Both the position numbers and the translations under genes were made by a program. Shown here piece after piece: positions 16,922 to 25,824 of a stretch of 64,000 nt of DNA. The number at the start of each line of letters is the position of its first letter. Position 1 is the first letter of the stretch. Location: positions 1 through 64,000 of the forward strand of contig DIHO01000009.1 of NCBI GenBank assembly GCA_002420185.1, given 5' to 3'. The notes beneath the pieces are model-generated. The model was given only the letters and a program-made list of their open reading frames with translations, was not told the origin of the DNA and did not search any database. Source of the stretch: Opitutales bacterium UBA5694. Lineage in GTDB: Bacteria; Verrucomicrobiota; Verrucomicrobiia; Opitutales; Opitutaceae.

Positions 16922-17905
16922 ATGGCGAAACCTAAATCTCGACTCGGTAAAGGCCTTGCGGGCCTCATCTCCGGAGGATCCGGAAATTCTGGTCCTGCGG
17001 CAAAAAAAACAGTCGCGAAGAAGGTCGCTACTGCGGCAGCGAAATCCTCAGCAAGGACCACAAAGGCCAAGCCGGCTACGAAAAAAGGGTTTGCCGTGGA
17101 GGGAGCCAGACCAGACTACTTGGAATTGCCGATAGGGAAAATCGAACCTAATCCTTACCAGCCACGGAAAGAGTTCGAAAAGAGCCAGTTGGTGGATCTC
17201 GCGGAGAGTATTCAGAGTGAGGGGTTGATTCAACCGATTGTGGTCCGGGAGGTAAATGGATTTTATCAATTGATTGCTGGCGAACGTCGTTGGAGAGCGT
17301 TTCAGCTGCTGAAACTCAAGTCAATTCCGGCCAGGATTCTGGAGGCGGGGGATTCGTCCGCAGCTTCGATGGCCTTGATCGAGAATTTGCAGCGCGAGAA
17401 TCTGAATCCCATAGAAGAGGCTATGGGCTTTGCTAGTTTGGTCCGGGATTTTGACTTAACTCAAGAACAGGTAGCAGAGCGTGTTGGAAGAGGGCGGGCA
17501 ACTATTGCGAATTCGCTTCGTTTGCTCTCTTTACCGGAAGAGGTTCGCGGGTATCTCTCATCTCAGATGCTATCAACAGGCCACGCAAAAGTGCTTCTAA
17601 GCCTCGAAAGCAAGCAGGAGCAATCGCTGCTAGCCCGGAGAATCATTGAAGAGGGCGTTAGTGTACGTGGCTCCGAGGATCTCGTTCAATCGATGGGCAA
17701 ATCGAGTAAATTCAAGTCGAGTGCGACCCGTGACATTTCTGAAGTAGAGCTGGCCGCGGTTGAAGATATTGAAAAGCGCTTGATGGCGTATCTGAGTTCA
17801 AACGTCTCTTTAAAGCATCACCCGAAGAAGGGCAAAATCGTCGTCGAATACACGGGGAATGACGACCTGCAGCGAATTCTCGAAAAAATCGGGCTCGAGG
17901 AATAA
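16922..17905 (+). CDS. parB: chromosome-partitioning protein ParB
   Basis: A 327-residue Spo0J/ParB-family CTPase clamp that loads at parS sites. The Lys/Ala-rich N-terminus starts MAKPKSRLGKGLAGLI, the conserved ParA-interacting head. The nuclease-like ParB domain has LPIGKIEPNPYQPRKEF, the CTP-binding GERRWRAFQLL near residue 120 and ENLQRENLNPIEEA. A helix-turn-helix follows (LTQEQVAERVGRGRATIANSLRLL), and a C-terminal dimerisation segment (KGKIVVEYTGNDDLQRILEKI) closes the protein. parA is not adjacent in this window. A roughly 30-residue Ala/Lys-rich spacer after the head is longer than usual. Confidence 0.95.
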   Translation: MAKPKSRLGKGLAGLISGGSGNSGPAAKKTVAKKVATAAAKSSARTTKAKPATKKGFAVEGARPDYLELPIGKIEPNPYQPRKEFEKSQLVDLAESIQSEGLIQPIVVREVNGFYQLIAGERRWRAFQLLKLKSIPARILEAGDSSAASMALIENLQRENLNPIEEAMGFASLVRDFDLTQEQVAERVGRGRATIANSLRLLSLPEEVRGYLSSQMLSTGHAKVLLSLESKQEQSLLARRIIEEGVSVRGSEDLVQSMGKSSKFKSSATRDISEVELAAVEDIEKRLMAYLSSNVSLKHHPKKGKIVVEYTGNDDLQRILEKIGLEE

Positions 17906-18134
17906 TTTCGGATTCTCCTCGAACCTCGGTCGCATTCGATGATTGCCTCAACTTTGTTTAGAGAGCTGCCAAGCTGCTTAGGCCGAGTAAGAGGGTCATG
18001 GTGGGTCACGTTTATTGATTGCTTTTCGCGGGGGTCTAATCTGGTCAAACTGATCTAGGTCGTCACCGCTGCCATCCAGTTTAGGTCTTTTATTTTATGC
18101 CACATGAAAGAAAATTGAGAGCTGATATCTCTGA
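17906..18134. other. intergenic after parB
   Basis: No credible gene. It separates parB from the degenerate gene that follows. There is no strong terminator hairpin; I see nothing more to support. Confidence 0.4.
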
Positions 18135-18257
18135 TTTAAGGCATCTCTAGTTTTTGGCTCTGCTTTTCTGAGCTTTGATTTTTTAGTTGTGAAGAGGAGA
18201 GCTTCTGTACTTGTGGATTCCTTTACCGAATAGAATTACCTCGAGTCGAAATAGACG

Positions 18258-18955
18258 GATGAAGGGCTTGTCCCGGAGACGTATCGACTTATTCAGGGTA
18301 AAAAGATTGGTGGGTAAATTAGCCATAAGTAATTAAGCGACGTCCCCTTCATCGAAATGCCTGAGAATTTGGCTGAGCAGCTCAGGTCTAAAGGCGACTT
18401 CCCGACACAGGCTAAGGAGGAGGGTAACCTTCTGATAATCGTGAATTGTGGAGTGACTCATATGCAAGCTGACTTCGACAAGCTTCTTCCGACCGACATC
18501 GAGGAAGAGACAAGTGAAGAAGGCGATGCATCATCCGACTCCCTTCTCGATGAGGTACCCGGCTCTGCCGTTGAAGGAGGAGAGTATATTACATTGGGCA
18601 AAGTAACGCGGCAATTATAGGATTTGATCTAGCCTTTAGGAGAAAAGTCTTGAGAACTCAGGACCAATTTGAGCTGCAAGAAATGCTTCAGAATGAGCGG
18701 TATTTTATGATTCTGTCCGCATTCGATTGGTAGTTACTGCGTAAAATAGGAGCAAAGAAGCTGCTTTTGACCACGAGGTTCAGCCTGGATGCGGTGAAGC
18801 AAGGCTTTGATAAAGCACACTTTGCTTTGAGTCGGGGTGCGGCAAACTACTTTTGGATGAATTTAGATGGCGACGTGGGCAAAGTGAATACTCACGTCGG
18901 ATCTGTTGGGGTTAAGACGGTCGAGTTGAAAGTGATTGAGACTAAAGAGGAATAG
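18258..18955 (+). pseudogene. degenerate gene with in-frame stops and a frameshift
   Basis: One reading frame gives protein-like sequence from 18258 (DEGLVPETYRLIQGKKIGG), is broken by TAA at 18315 and 18330, and continues PFIEMPENLAEQLRSKGDF... to EYITLGK near 18600. The coherent sequence then moves to another frame (AAIIGFDLAFRRKVLRTQDQF...), consistent with loss of one A in the AAA run at about 18599-18601. That frame meets a TAG at 18731, in a place where Gln (CAG) would fit, and then continues LLRKIGAKKLLLTTRFSLDAV... ending ELKVIETKEE at 18955. Frame 0 extends upstream to 18135 as a hydrophobic, signal-peptide-like stretch with further stops. The continuity across the stops argues for a recently dead gene. 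I recall similar verrucomicrobial secreted proteins but cannot name the family with certainty. Confidence 0.7.
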
Positions 18956-19033
18956 AAATTAACGTCGTCGGGTTATTTCTCGAGTGGCAAAGGAAGGGAT
19001 TTGTTTTGAACCGCCCTACCAGTGGATGGGACT

Positions 19034-19064
19034 ATAAAAAACCCGCCCTTAAAAAAGAGCGGGT
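19034..19064 (-). terminator. intrinsic terminator of the RRM protein gene
   Basis: On the minus strand ACCCGC (19064-19059) pairs with GCGGGT (19046-19041), followed by a run of T residues (complement of AAAAAA at 19035-19040). It lies 29 bases after the RRM gene's stop codon. Confidence 0.8.
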
Positions 19065-19092
19065 AGAAAATTTTATCGTTAGCTTTCCAGAT

Positions 19093-19506
19093 TTAAAAGC
19101 CGTCGCGTTGCTGGCGTCGATCTCCCCTTCGGGATCCCTTACCACCGCCACCACCGCCGCGATAGCCACCGCTACCACTGCCGCCGTAGCCACTGCCACC
19201 GCCGTATCCACTGCCACCGTAGTCTCCGCCGCCGCGATAGCCTCCGCCCCCGCGTGGACGTTCCGGTCTAGGAGTTGCTTCGCGAACTCGGAGTTCGCGA
19301 CCCAATAGTTCACTTCCGTTTAGCGATTCGATCGCGGTATTCGCTTCGTCCGATTCCGTCATGTTTACAAATGCGAATCCACGTGGTCTTCCGGTTTCGC
19401 GATCCATGATCATTTTTACAGATTCGACTGTACCGAAGGTTGCGAACGCTCCACGAACATCATCTTCCGATGCATCGAATGACAGATTGCCTACATATAT
19501 ATCCAT
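19093..19506 (-). CDS. RRM RNA-binding protein with Gly-rich tail
   Basis: A 137-residue bacterial RRM protein. One RNA-recognition motif at residues 1-75 carries RNP2 (IYVGNL, 3-8) and RNP1 (RGFAFVNM, 42-49), with aromatic residues in the usual RNA-stacking places. After ELRVREA comes a Gly/Tyr/Ser/Arg-rich low-complexity tail (residues ~83-137) like those of cyanobacterial Rbp and eukaryotic Gly-rich RNA-binding proteins. The likely role is an RNA chaperone or stress/cold-related RNA binder. It is monocistronic with its own terminator. Minus strand, as are the neighbouring ruvB and disordered-protein genes. Confidence 0.92.
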   Translation of the reverse strand: MDIYVGNLSFDASEDDVRGAFATFGTVESVKMIMDRETGRPRGFAFVNMTESDEANTAIESLNGSELLGRELRVREATPRPERPRGGGGYRGGGDYGGSGYGGGSGYGGSGSGGYRGGGGGGKGSRRGDRRQQRDGF

Positions 19507-19657
19507 TTTTGAAAAAGCGCCTTTTCTAGATATGCAGAGCAGACAGCTGGCGCCTCCATCATTACTGCTTGAAAACGCACCATTAGAAGCGGTTCCCCAA
19601 ATATGACGTCATTGAAAGATGTCGTTGTGATTAATGCAAGGCGTAATCCTGCTAAGT

Positions 19658-20716
19658 TTAAAGTAGATTTGGTGTATTGGGAACCGACTTGTCCTCTAGC
19701 CCAATTGCCTTATAGCCTTTACCCGTGATAATTCTTCCCTGTGGAGTCCTTTGCAGAAACCCATTCTGGATTAGATAGGGTTCATGAACTTCTTCCAAAG
19801 TGTCTCGTTCCTCCCCTACAGCGACGGCAATGGTGCTCAATCCAACGGGACCACCCTTGTAGGTCTTGGCAATCGAAGTTAGGATCCGCTTGTCCATTTC
19901 GTCCAAGCCATGTCGATCTATCTCGAGCAATCCGAGCGCTTTGCTAGCGATGTCCCGGGTAATCACCCCTTCACCTTTTTCTTCTGCGTAGTCTCGAACA
20001 AAATACACAAGGTTATTGGCGATTCGTGGCGTCCCTCTCGAGCGGCTAGCGATTTCGGCACTCCCCTCACCCTCTACGGTGATGTTTAGAAGATCGCAGC
20101 TTCGGTTCACGATACTCAATAGCTGGGCCGTATTGTAGTAGTCGAGTCGCGTCTGGAGAGTGAAGCGACTCCGAAGTGGGGCTGTGAGGAGACCGCTGCG
20201 CGTGGTGGCCCCTACCAACGTGAACTTGGGTATGTTAAGCCTAACGGATCGGGCGTTAGGGCCTTGGTCGATCATGATGTCGATGCGGTAGTCCTCCATC
20301 GCTGAATACAGGTACTCCTCTACGGTTTTTGGTAGTCTATGAATCTCATCGATGAAGAGGATGTCGCCTTCCTGCAAATTTGTAAGCATTCCCGCGAGAT
20401 CGCTGGCCTTTTCAATTACGGGACCTGAGGTAATCTTAACATTGGTACCCATTTCCGCACCAAGGATGAATGACAAGCTGGTCTTGCCGAGACCAGGAGG
20501 GCCGCTGAGCAAGAGGTGATTTAATGGCTCGTTGCGTTTTCGAGCGGCGCCTGACATGATTTTGAGGCGCTCGATGGTTTTGGACTGTCCGACGAAGTCT
20601 TCGAATGAGTGGGGCCGAAGCACAGACTCGGTTTGACTATTGAGCGGAGATTCGAGCGCGTTTGCGTAGAAGTCAGTTCCGGTGTGTATGGGTTCGCTCA
20701 TTGGGGATGATGTCAT
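19658..20716 (-). CDS. ruvB: Holliday junction branch-migration ATPase RuvB
   Basis: A 352-residue AAA+ motor. Walker A is LLSGPPGLGKTSLSFIL, Walker B is ILFIDEIHRLPKTVEEYLYSAMEDY, sensor 1 is LVGATTRSGLLTAPLRSRF (with the arginine finger region), and the C-terminal winged helix includes GPVGLSTIAVAVGEERDTLEEVHEPYL. It drives branch migration with RuvA during recombination. The first ~30 residues before RPHSFEDFVGQ are slightly longer than usual; an internal ATG five codons in (20701) is an alternative start. ruvA and ruvC are not adjacent. Confidence 0.97.
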   Translation of the reverse strand: MTSSPMSEPIHTGTDFYANALESPLNSQTESVLRPHSFEDFVGQSKTIERLKIMSGAARKRNEPLNHLLLSGPPGLGKTSLSFILGAEMGTNVKITSGPVIEKASDLAGMLTNLQEGDILFIDEIHRLPKTVEEYLYSAMEDYRIDIMIDQGPNARSVRLNIPKFTLVGATTRSGLLTAPLRSRFTLQTRLDYYNTAQLLSIVNRSCDLLNITVEGEGSAEIASRSRGTPRIANNLVYFVRDYAEEKGEGVITRDIASKALGLLEIDRHGLDEMDKRILTSIAKTYKGGPVGLSTIAVAVGEERDTLEEVHEPYLIQNGFLQRTPQGRIITGKGYKAIGLEDKSVPNTPNLL

Positions 20717-20774
20717 TCGAAGACTCGATTTTTGGAATTAAGAAAGAGCTTAGTGATAAGAGCAAGTGCAAGGT

Positions 20775-20815
20775 AAGGAAAACCCCGCTCCTTGGATTGG
20801 GGAGCGGGGTTCGAA
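20775..20815 (-). terminator. intrinsic terminator downstream of disordered-protein gene
   Basis: AACCCCGCTCC (20781-20791) and GGAGCGGGGTT (20801-20811) form a perfect 11-bp stem with a nine-base loop. On the minus strand it is followed by TTTTCC. It lies just after the stop of the disordered-protein gene and before ruvB. Confidence 0.75.
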
Positions 20816-20823
20816 TTTTCTGC

Positions 20824-21735
20824 CTATTCAGAAGGTGTTTTTCTTCGTTCACCCTGCGGACGCCTGCGTCGTCTTTGGCGGTTACCGCCCTGTCGGTTGC
20901 CTTCGCTATTCTCGCCTTCGCCCCGAGGACGCCGGTTTCGACGTGGACGACGACTTTCTTGCCCTCCACTGGAACCTTCCCTTTGCGGGCGGTCGCCTCT
21001 ACGGCGGTTTTGTCCACCGCGACGTTTTTGGTTGGGTTTGCGGTTATTCGGTCGGCCTTTTCGCCTTTTTTGCGGCTGATTAGGCTCGCTAGCAAAAAGA
21101 GATTTTAGCCAAGCAAAGAAACCCCTTTTCTCGTTAGGAACGGGAGCATCTGAAATCCGATCTTTGTAGGGAACCCTCTTTTCAGGTGCAGCTCGTTTGC
21201 CGTCCTTCGATGGGCTGAACTCTTCGATCTGGCGTGAGCCGGTCCGCTTGGACTCATCTACTGCAGCAAATCGCCTTGGTCGGCTGGACTCCTGGCTTGT
21301 ATCAGAATCCTCTGCATCTGTTGGATAGGCCTCAAATTCAGAAAATGGGGAAAGTGTATTCTCCGCGGATAAAGAATCGTCCCGTGCGGGTTCATTTCTC
21401 GGCTCAGGTTGCTCGCGTCGTTTGCGTTCGTTCGGTCGGTCGTTCTCAACAAGAGCCGCTGGAGCTGTCGATCTGGTAGGGAGTTCGTCGATTTCGATGA
21501 TATCGTCATCGTCGTAAGCTCCACGGATTTGATCCAAGGTTTTGGCGGCCGACGGTGTTTGGGCGCCTGGCCGGCGTTTTCGAGTTCCATACATGATGGT
21601 TGCTTTTCTGGGGGATGGCTGGGAAGGCTTGTCGCTTTTTGGCGATTCAGAGGAGCTTCTTGTAACTCCTTGATCCTTAGTTTCTTGCACCTCGCCTTCT
21701 TTCTTGCCATCGTTTATTTCTTCGTTTTCGGACAT
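20824..21735 (-). CDS. long intrinsically disordered, Arg-rich protein
   Basis: A 303-residue, very low-complexity protein. The N-terminal two-thirds are acidic and Ser/Pro-rich with a DDDDIIEIDELP patch near residues 75-86. A short aromatic segment (KRGFFAWLKSLFASEP, ~205-220) is the only hydrophobic stretch. The last ~80 residues are Arg/Gln/Gly-rich and strongly basic (RRKGRPNNRKPNQKRRGG...). There is no signal peptide. The tail looks RNA- or nucleic-acid-binding and the WLKSLF patch could be a docking helix; both are inference. The reading frame is uninterrupted and has its own terminator, which supports a real gene. Confidence 0.7.
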   Translation of the reverse strand: MSENEEINDGKKEGEVQETKDQGVTRSSSESPKSDKPSQPSPRKATIMYGTRKRRPGAQTPSAAKTLDQIRGAYDDDDIIEIDELPTRSTAPAALVENDRPNERKRREQPEPRNEPARDDSLSAENTLSPFSEFEAYPTDAEDSDTSQESSRPRRFAAVDESKRTGSRQIEEFSPSKDGKRAAPEKRVPYKDRISDAPVPNEKRGFFAWLKSLFASEPNQPQKRRKGRPNNRKPNQKRRGGQNRRRGDRPQREGSSGGQESRRPRRNRRPRGEGENSEGNRQGGNRQRRRRRPQGERRKTPSE

Positions 21736-21992
21736 TGTTGTATCATTTACGTCGATCGGAATTTAAGCGTCAATCGAGCTTAGGTATTTCCTAATTTCGG
21801 CGGCGTATCCCTGCGTCGTGAAGGGTCATTCGTTTTCGCCACGAAAGATGGGTACTTTACGAATATAGGGGATTATTCAATCTTTATTCGTTCGAGATTG
21901 AGTTAGTTAGTCCTCAGTAAATGGATCGTTTCAGCCCTTTGGATTGAAATTGTGGCTTAGATCTTTGGCCTATTGGCTTGCCTGATAGGACA

Positions 21993-22385
21993 ATGGAAGC
22001 TAGCGGTCGAATAATGGACAAGCTCACGCAAATATTTGAAATGCAGGAAGAACTGAACTCCCGAATAGGGGTGAACCTCAGGGACATCGACGACGATGAA
22101 AAGACTAAGTGGATTTTGAATTACACTCGGGCGATGCAGCAGGAACTTGCTGAATTGACGGATTCTGTGCCCTGGAAATGGTGGGCGAAGTACCAGGAAT
22201 TCGACCATCAAAACGCGAAGGTGGAAGTCGTTGATCTGTTCCACTTTCTGGTATCCCTCGCCCAGACTTTGGGAATGACAGCGGATGACGTATTCAACGC
22301 CTACATTGCTAAAAACAAGGTTAATCACGAGCGTCAGGATTCTGGGTATACGGAAAAAAACGAAGCGGATTCGCGCCATATCTAG
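21993..22385 (+). CDS. dimeric dUTPase (all-alpha NTP pyrophosphatase)
   Basis: About 130 residues of the all-alpha, MazG-like dimeric dUTPase family. QIFEMQEELNSRIG, LNYTRAMQQELAELTDSVPWKWW, HQNAKVEVVDLFHFLVSLAQ and KNKVNHERQDSGY match the family's metal-binding E-x-x-E and E-x-x-D helices and C-terminal motif. It hydrolyses dUTP to dUMP and pyrophosphate, keeping uracil out of DNA. Start placed at ATG 21993, preceded by AGGA; ATG 22014 and TTG 21978 are alternatives. It is divergent from the disordered-protein gene and lies just upstream of the TPR gene on the same strand. Confidence 0.88.
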   Translation: MEASGRIMDKLTQIFEMQEELNSRIGVNLRDIDDDEKTKWILNYTRAMQQELAELTDSVPWKWWAKYQEFDHQNAKVEVVDLFHFLVSLAQTLGMTADDVFNAYIAKNKVNHERQDSGYTEKNEADSRHI

Positions 22386-22461
22386 TTGGTTTCAATGTTT
22401 GCTGGATTCCTCAATTCGATGTGTTTTCGAACCTGAAAGAAATTCTCGAATCTAAAGCCCC

Positions 22462-25119
22462 ATGATCCGATCGATCCATAGTTTCCGATCACTTGTCTTT
22501 TGTTTTGCCTGGTTGCTCGTTCTCCATGGCTTGAGAGGTCAAACGAACCAAATTCCGCTATCAAACAATACCTCGAGTGGGCTTTCCCGTGTTGGGGATG
22601 TGTTCTGGAAAGCGGAAAGTGCCGAGAGAGCCTTGGAGGCGGGTCTCTACGAACTGGCTTCTGAATATGCACGTACCGCCGTGCAAGACCAGAGAATCAC
22701 TGACCAAAATTTGCGTAATAAGCTACGGTTGATTAGAGTAGATGCCATGCTGGCAACAGATCGCTTATCTGATGCGGATGCTGCCCTGGAAGAAATTGGT
22801 CAAGAACCATTAAACACTAGTTCGGTGGATCTTCGCAAAGCGCTCATAGCATTGTCCCGCAAAGACGCATCGTCTACCTCCCGATATCTGGAATCTGTCC
22901 AGTCATCGGCTCTAGAGGGCGGTGAGCTCGCTTGGTTGGCGTTGATCCGCGGCTGGCTCGATCTCAATTCGGGTGACTACGACGGATCTGAGATTGAGTT
23001 TGAAGAGGCTGCGAATGTTGCTCAACGCACGGCTCCTTCCTTGTATGCACAGATCGGATTTCTAACCTTTCGCTTTCAATTAGAGTTTGCAAGCGATCAG
23101 TTGTCTGTGGAGGATCTAGAGGTAGCCTATGAACGGTCTCGAGGCTCCGAAACCGGTTTTAGGTATGCTCAACTCCTAGCAGTGTCGCTTCAAAATGATA
23201 ACAGAGCTGACGAAGCAATAGAAGTATTGAGTAATGCCATTTCTGAAATTCCGGAAACGTACGCTGAAATTAAAGACGGCATGCAGCTTCTCCAGATTCT
23301 TATTGCTGGGTTGGACTCAAGCCTCGGTCAAAATGCGGCTAAGAGTTTGGCTATCGAAGGAGGTGATTTGAAGCTCCGGCGCATCGCCCTGCAAAATCTA
23401 GTGTCAGAAGGCTTGAATGGTCCTGATGGAATTAAGCAAATTATGCGTGAGACGCTTGACGAGATTATTACCACTTCACAAGGGCATCCACTGACAGCTG
23501 AGGCGCTTTACTACCGTAGTATCGATGGGTTTCAGAATGAGGATCATACAAGATTAGAGGACGACGGGAAAAGAATTGCTGATCTATACCCAGATTCAGA
23601 ATACAACCAAGGAATGCTCACATTGTTGGCCTCTTCCGCCTGGAAACGGAATCGGTTCAGGACGGCTGCGAGCTTTCTTACTCAGTTGAAATCAAGATTC
23701 GCAGATAAGTTGGATGTTGATAGGCTGAACATACTGATTGCGGACTGTTATTTTAGGGCGGGAGACCAGGCGGATAACGAGGGAGATTTTTCAGATGCTG
23801 CAGACGCCTACAGGGTCGCTCTGGAAGGAGATTTGGAGGAACAAGAATTCAGCCAGATTTTTTTCCAACTCGTGCTTTCGCACTTGAATGCCAACGATTT
23901 CGATGAAGCGAAGCGAGTACTAGACAATCCTGAACTTAGTAGAAAATCGTCACCGGTGGAGATCTGGCAAGCGGAATGGATGCTCATTAAGCAAATGCGG
24001 CTGCGTCAGGAATCCATAGAAGCCTATCAGAGGATAAACTCCTTCGTCAGCCTTGAAGGACTGAGTTTGAGTCTGCAGATGAAGATGCTCTGGCTCGGTT
24101 CGAAACTCTCCTACGAGTCCGGATTGTACGGAGAGACGCAAACTTGGGTAGATCGGCTGACAGCGGTTTTGGGGGACCTACTTGAAGACGTGGAGTACAC
24201 GGAATTCGTCAATCAGGTTGAGTCCGATGCCCTGCTTACGCTAGCAGAATCGCTTTTGAAATCGGACCAAATTAAGGAGGGACTGGCTATTTTGGCACGA
24301 GTTCGCAACGAGTTTGGTGGTTCCGAGTCGGCCGAAAGATCCTACCTCGTAGAAGCACGGCATCTGGCGGACCAGGACCTTGTGGTTGAATCCTCGCAGT
24401 TGCTTAATGTTCTGGTTGCGGATAATCCTCAAAGCAAGTTCGCCCCGCTCGCTCTATACGAAATTGCTCTGAATGCAGAAAAGCGAGGACAGGGTGAGTA
24501 CCTGAATCAGGCTTTGGAGTTGCTGGACAGGATTACCCGGGACTATCCGGAGTCGGATTTGGTGTATTATGCTAGATTGAAGCAAGGAAATTTAGCTCGC
24601 CGGCTCAATAAGTTCGAAACGGCGGAGGTTGTTTACGAGTCCTTGGAAAACACCTACCGCGATCGGCCGGATCGTTATTGGGCGCAAATTTCCCTCGCGG
24701 ATACCCTGATTGCCAGAGCCAGCGAGGATCCGAGTAAATTCGAAGCGGGTATTTCGAGACTGGAATTGCTGATGGATCTCCCGAACGTGCCCATCGAACT
24801 TAGAGTGGAGGCCGGCTACAAGATTGGAACTGCCTGGGAGACCCAAGGTGAGAAGTTAAAGGCGAAAGCAGCCTATTGGGATCTGTATGACCTGTTCGTT
24901 CTGAAGGAAGAAGGTATACAGAGCCTTGGTAAAAAGGGTAGGTACTGGCTTTCGAGATCGATGTTTGAGTTGGCGGAGATATTTGAGAATGAATCGAACC
25001 TGGATATAGCTGTTGAATTCTACGAGAAAATCGAACTGCTTGGGCTGGTTGGCTCCGAACTTGCGAGAGCTCGGATAGAGCAATTGAGAGGACGTTCTCC
25101 AGTTGCTAGTGTTCAGTAA
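22462..25119 (+). CDS. large exported TPR-repeat protein
   Basis: An 885-residue protein with an N-terminal signal peptide (FCFAWLLVLHGLRG then Gln). The rest consists of many tetratricopeptide-like helical pairs, for example LEAGLYELASEYARTAV, ADLYPDSEYNQGM, AGDQADNEGDFSDAADAYR and LNKFETAEVVYESLENTY. TPR proteins of this size in the periplasm act as scaffolds, like the YbgF/BamD group that works with Tol or outer-membrane assembly systems. It is followed after nine bases by a TolQ/ExbB gene and by TolR/ExbD, so it likely belongs to the same envelope machine. Which substrate it handles is unknown. Confidence 0.85.
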   Translation: MIRSIHSFRSLVFCFAWLLVLHGLRGQTNQIPLSNNTSSGLSRVGDVFWKAESAERALEAGLYELASEYARTAVQDQRITDQNLRNKLRLIRVDAMLATDRLSDADAALEEIGQEPLNTSSVDLRKALIALSRKDASSTSRYLESVQSSALEGGELAWLALIRGWLDLNSGDYDGSEIEFEEAANVAQRTAPSLYAQIGFLTFRFQLEFASDQLSVEDLEVAYERSRGSETGFRYAQLLAVSLQNDNRADEAIEVLSNAISEIPETYAEIKDGMQLLQILIAGLDSSLGQNAAKSLAIEGGDLKLRRIALQNLVSEGLNGPDGIKQIMRETLDEIITTSQGHPLTAEALYYRSIDGFQNEDHTRLEDDGKRIADLYPDSEYNQGMLTLLASSAWKRNRFRTAASFLTQLKSRFADKLDVDRLNILIADCYFRAGDQADNEGDFSDAADAYRVALEGDLEEQEFSQIFFQLVLSHLNANDFDEAKRVLDNPELSRKSSPVEIWQAEWMLIKQMRLRQESIEAYQRINSFVSLEGLSLSLQMKMLWLGSKLSYESGLYGETQTWVDRLTAVLGDLLEDVEYTEFVNQVESDALLTLAESLLKSDQIKEGLAILARVRNEFGGSESAERSYLVEARHLADQDLVVESSQLLNVLVADNPQSKFAPLALYEIALNAEKRGQGEYLNQALELLDRITRDYPESDLVYYARLKQGNLARRLNKFETAEVVYESLENTYRDRPDRYWAQISLADTLIARASEDPSKFEAGISRLELLMDLPNVPIELRVEAGYKIGTAWETQGEKLKAKAAYWDLYDLFVLKEEGIQSLGKKGRYWLSRSMFELAEIFENESNLDIAVEFYEKIELLGLVGSELARARIEQLRGRSPVASVQ

Positions 25120-25128
25120 ATTAGGTTT

Positions 25129-25824
25129 ATGTATTTCGCTACCATAGATTCGATACACATAGAGTTGTTTGATAAATTTCAGCAAGGTGGCATCGTTATG
25201 TGGCCCATGTTCTTAATGAGCCTTGCTGCCTTGGCTGTATTTATTGAAAGGGTACTTTTCCTGCACCGAAACCAAATTCGGTCACGAGAGTTCCTGGCGG
25301 GAATTGAAAATACGCTCAAGAAAGGCAGACTAGTTGAGGCATTGACCGTTTGCCAGGATACTCCCGGTCCTGCGGCCGCGATGGTTAAGGCGGGATTGAT
25401 GTCGTTTAGAAAGTCCGATGAAGAGATTCGCGAGTCCGTAAGAGAGGCTGCTGTCGTGGAGTTGGGGCCTATCAGGCGGCGAATTGGAGCTCTGTATGCA
25501 ATAGCGCACGCAGCCCCGATTTTCGGGCTTTTGGGAACGCTGGTTAGTTTGATAGACGCATTTTCCCAGTACGAGGAGCAAGGGGTTTACCTAAACGCTG
25601 GGTTTCTTAGCGGGAGCATGTGGCAAGCCCTTATTTCGACTGCGACGGGACTAGCTCTCAGCGCAGTGTGCATTCTGGGCCACCACTTCTTGGTCGGGAG
25701 AATTCACTCAATAGTTCAGGAGATGGAGTGGCTGGGTAGCGAACTTCTACTGTCCTTTGTGGAGATCAAAGCTAATGCCGATATAACAACAAAGGAGGGC
25801 GTTAATGAGACTGTTGACTCTTAA
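25129..25824 (+). CDS. TolQ/ExbB/MotA-family proton channel protein
   Basis: A 231-residue inner-membrane protein. A first transmembrane helix (VMWPMFLMSLAALAVFIERVLFL, ~23-45) is followed by a cytoplasmic loop. A second hairpin includes IAHAAPIFGLLGTLVSLIDAF (~125-145) and LISTATGLALSAVCILGHHFL (~165-187), the proton-channel signature with the conserved T/A-G positions. It energises outer-membrane transport or envelope constriction with TolR/ExbD. The stop overlaps the next gene by 20 bases, implying tight coupling. TolQ versus ExbB cannot be distinguished from sequence alone. Confidence 0.93.
   Translation: MYFATIDSIHIELFDKFQQGGIVMWPMFLMSLAALAVFIERVLFLHRNQIRSREFLAGIENTLKKGRLVEALTVCQDTPGPAAAMVKAGLMSFRKSDEEIRESVREAAVVELGPIRRRIGALYAIAHAAPIFGLLGTLVSLIDAFSQYEEQGVYLNAGFLSGSMWQALISTATGLALSAVCILGHHFLVGRIHSIVQEMEWLGSELLLSFVEIKANADITTKEGVNETVDS

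Noticed and set aside
19006..19308. Ala/Thr-rich frames antisense to the RRM Gly-rich tail
   Set aside because: Shadow of the repetitive Gly codons in the real gene; no start signals.
20662..21108. Long plus-strand frames opposite the Arg-rich protein
   Set aside because: Mirror frames of the Arg/Gly-rich gene; the minus-strand gene has its own terminator and the sensible start.
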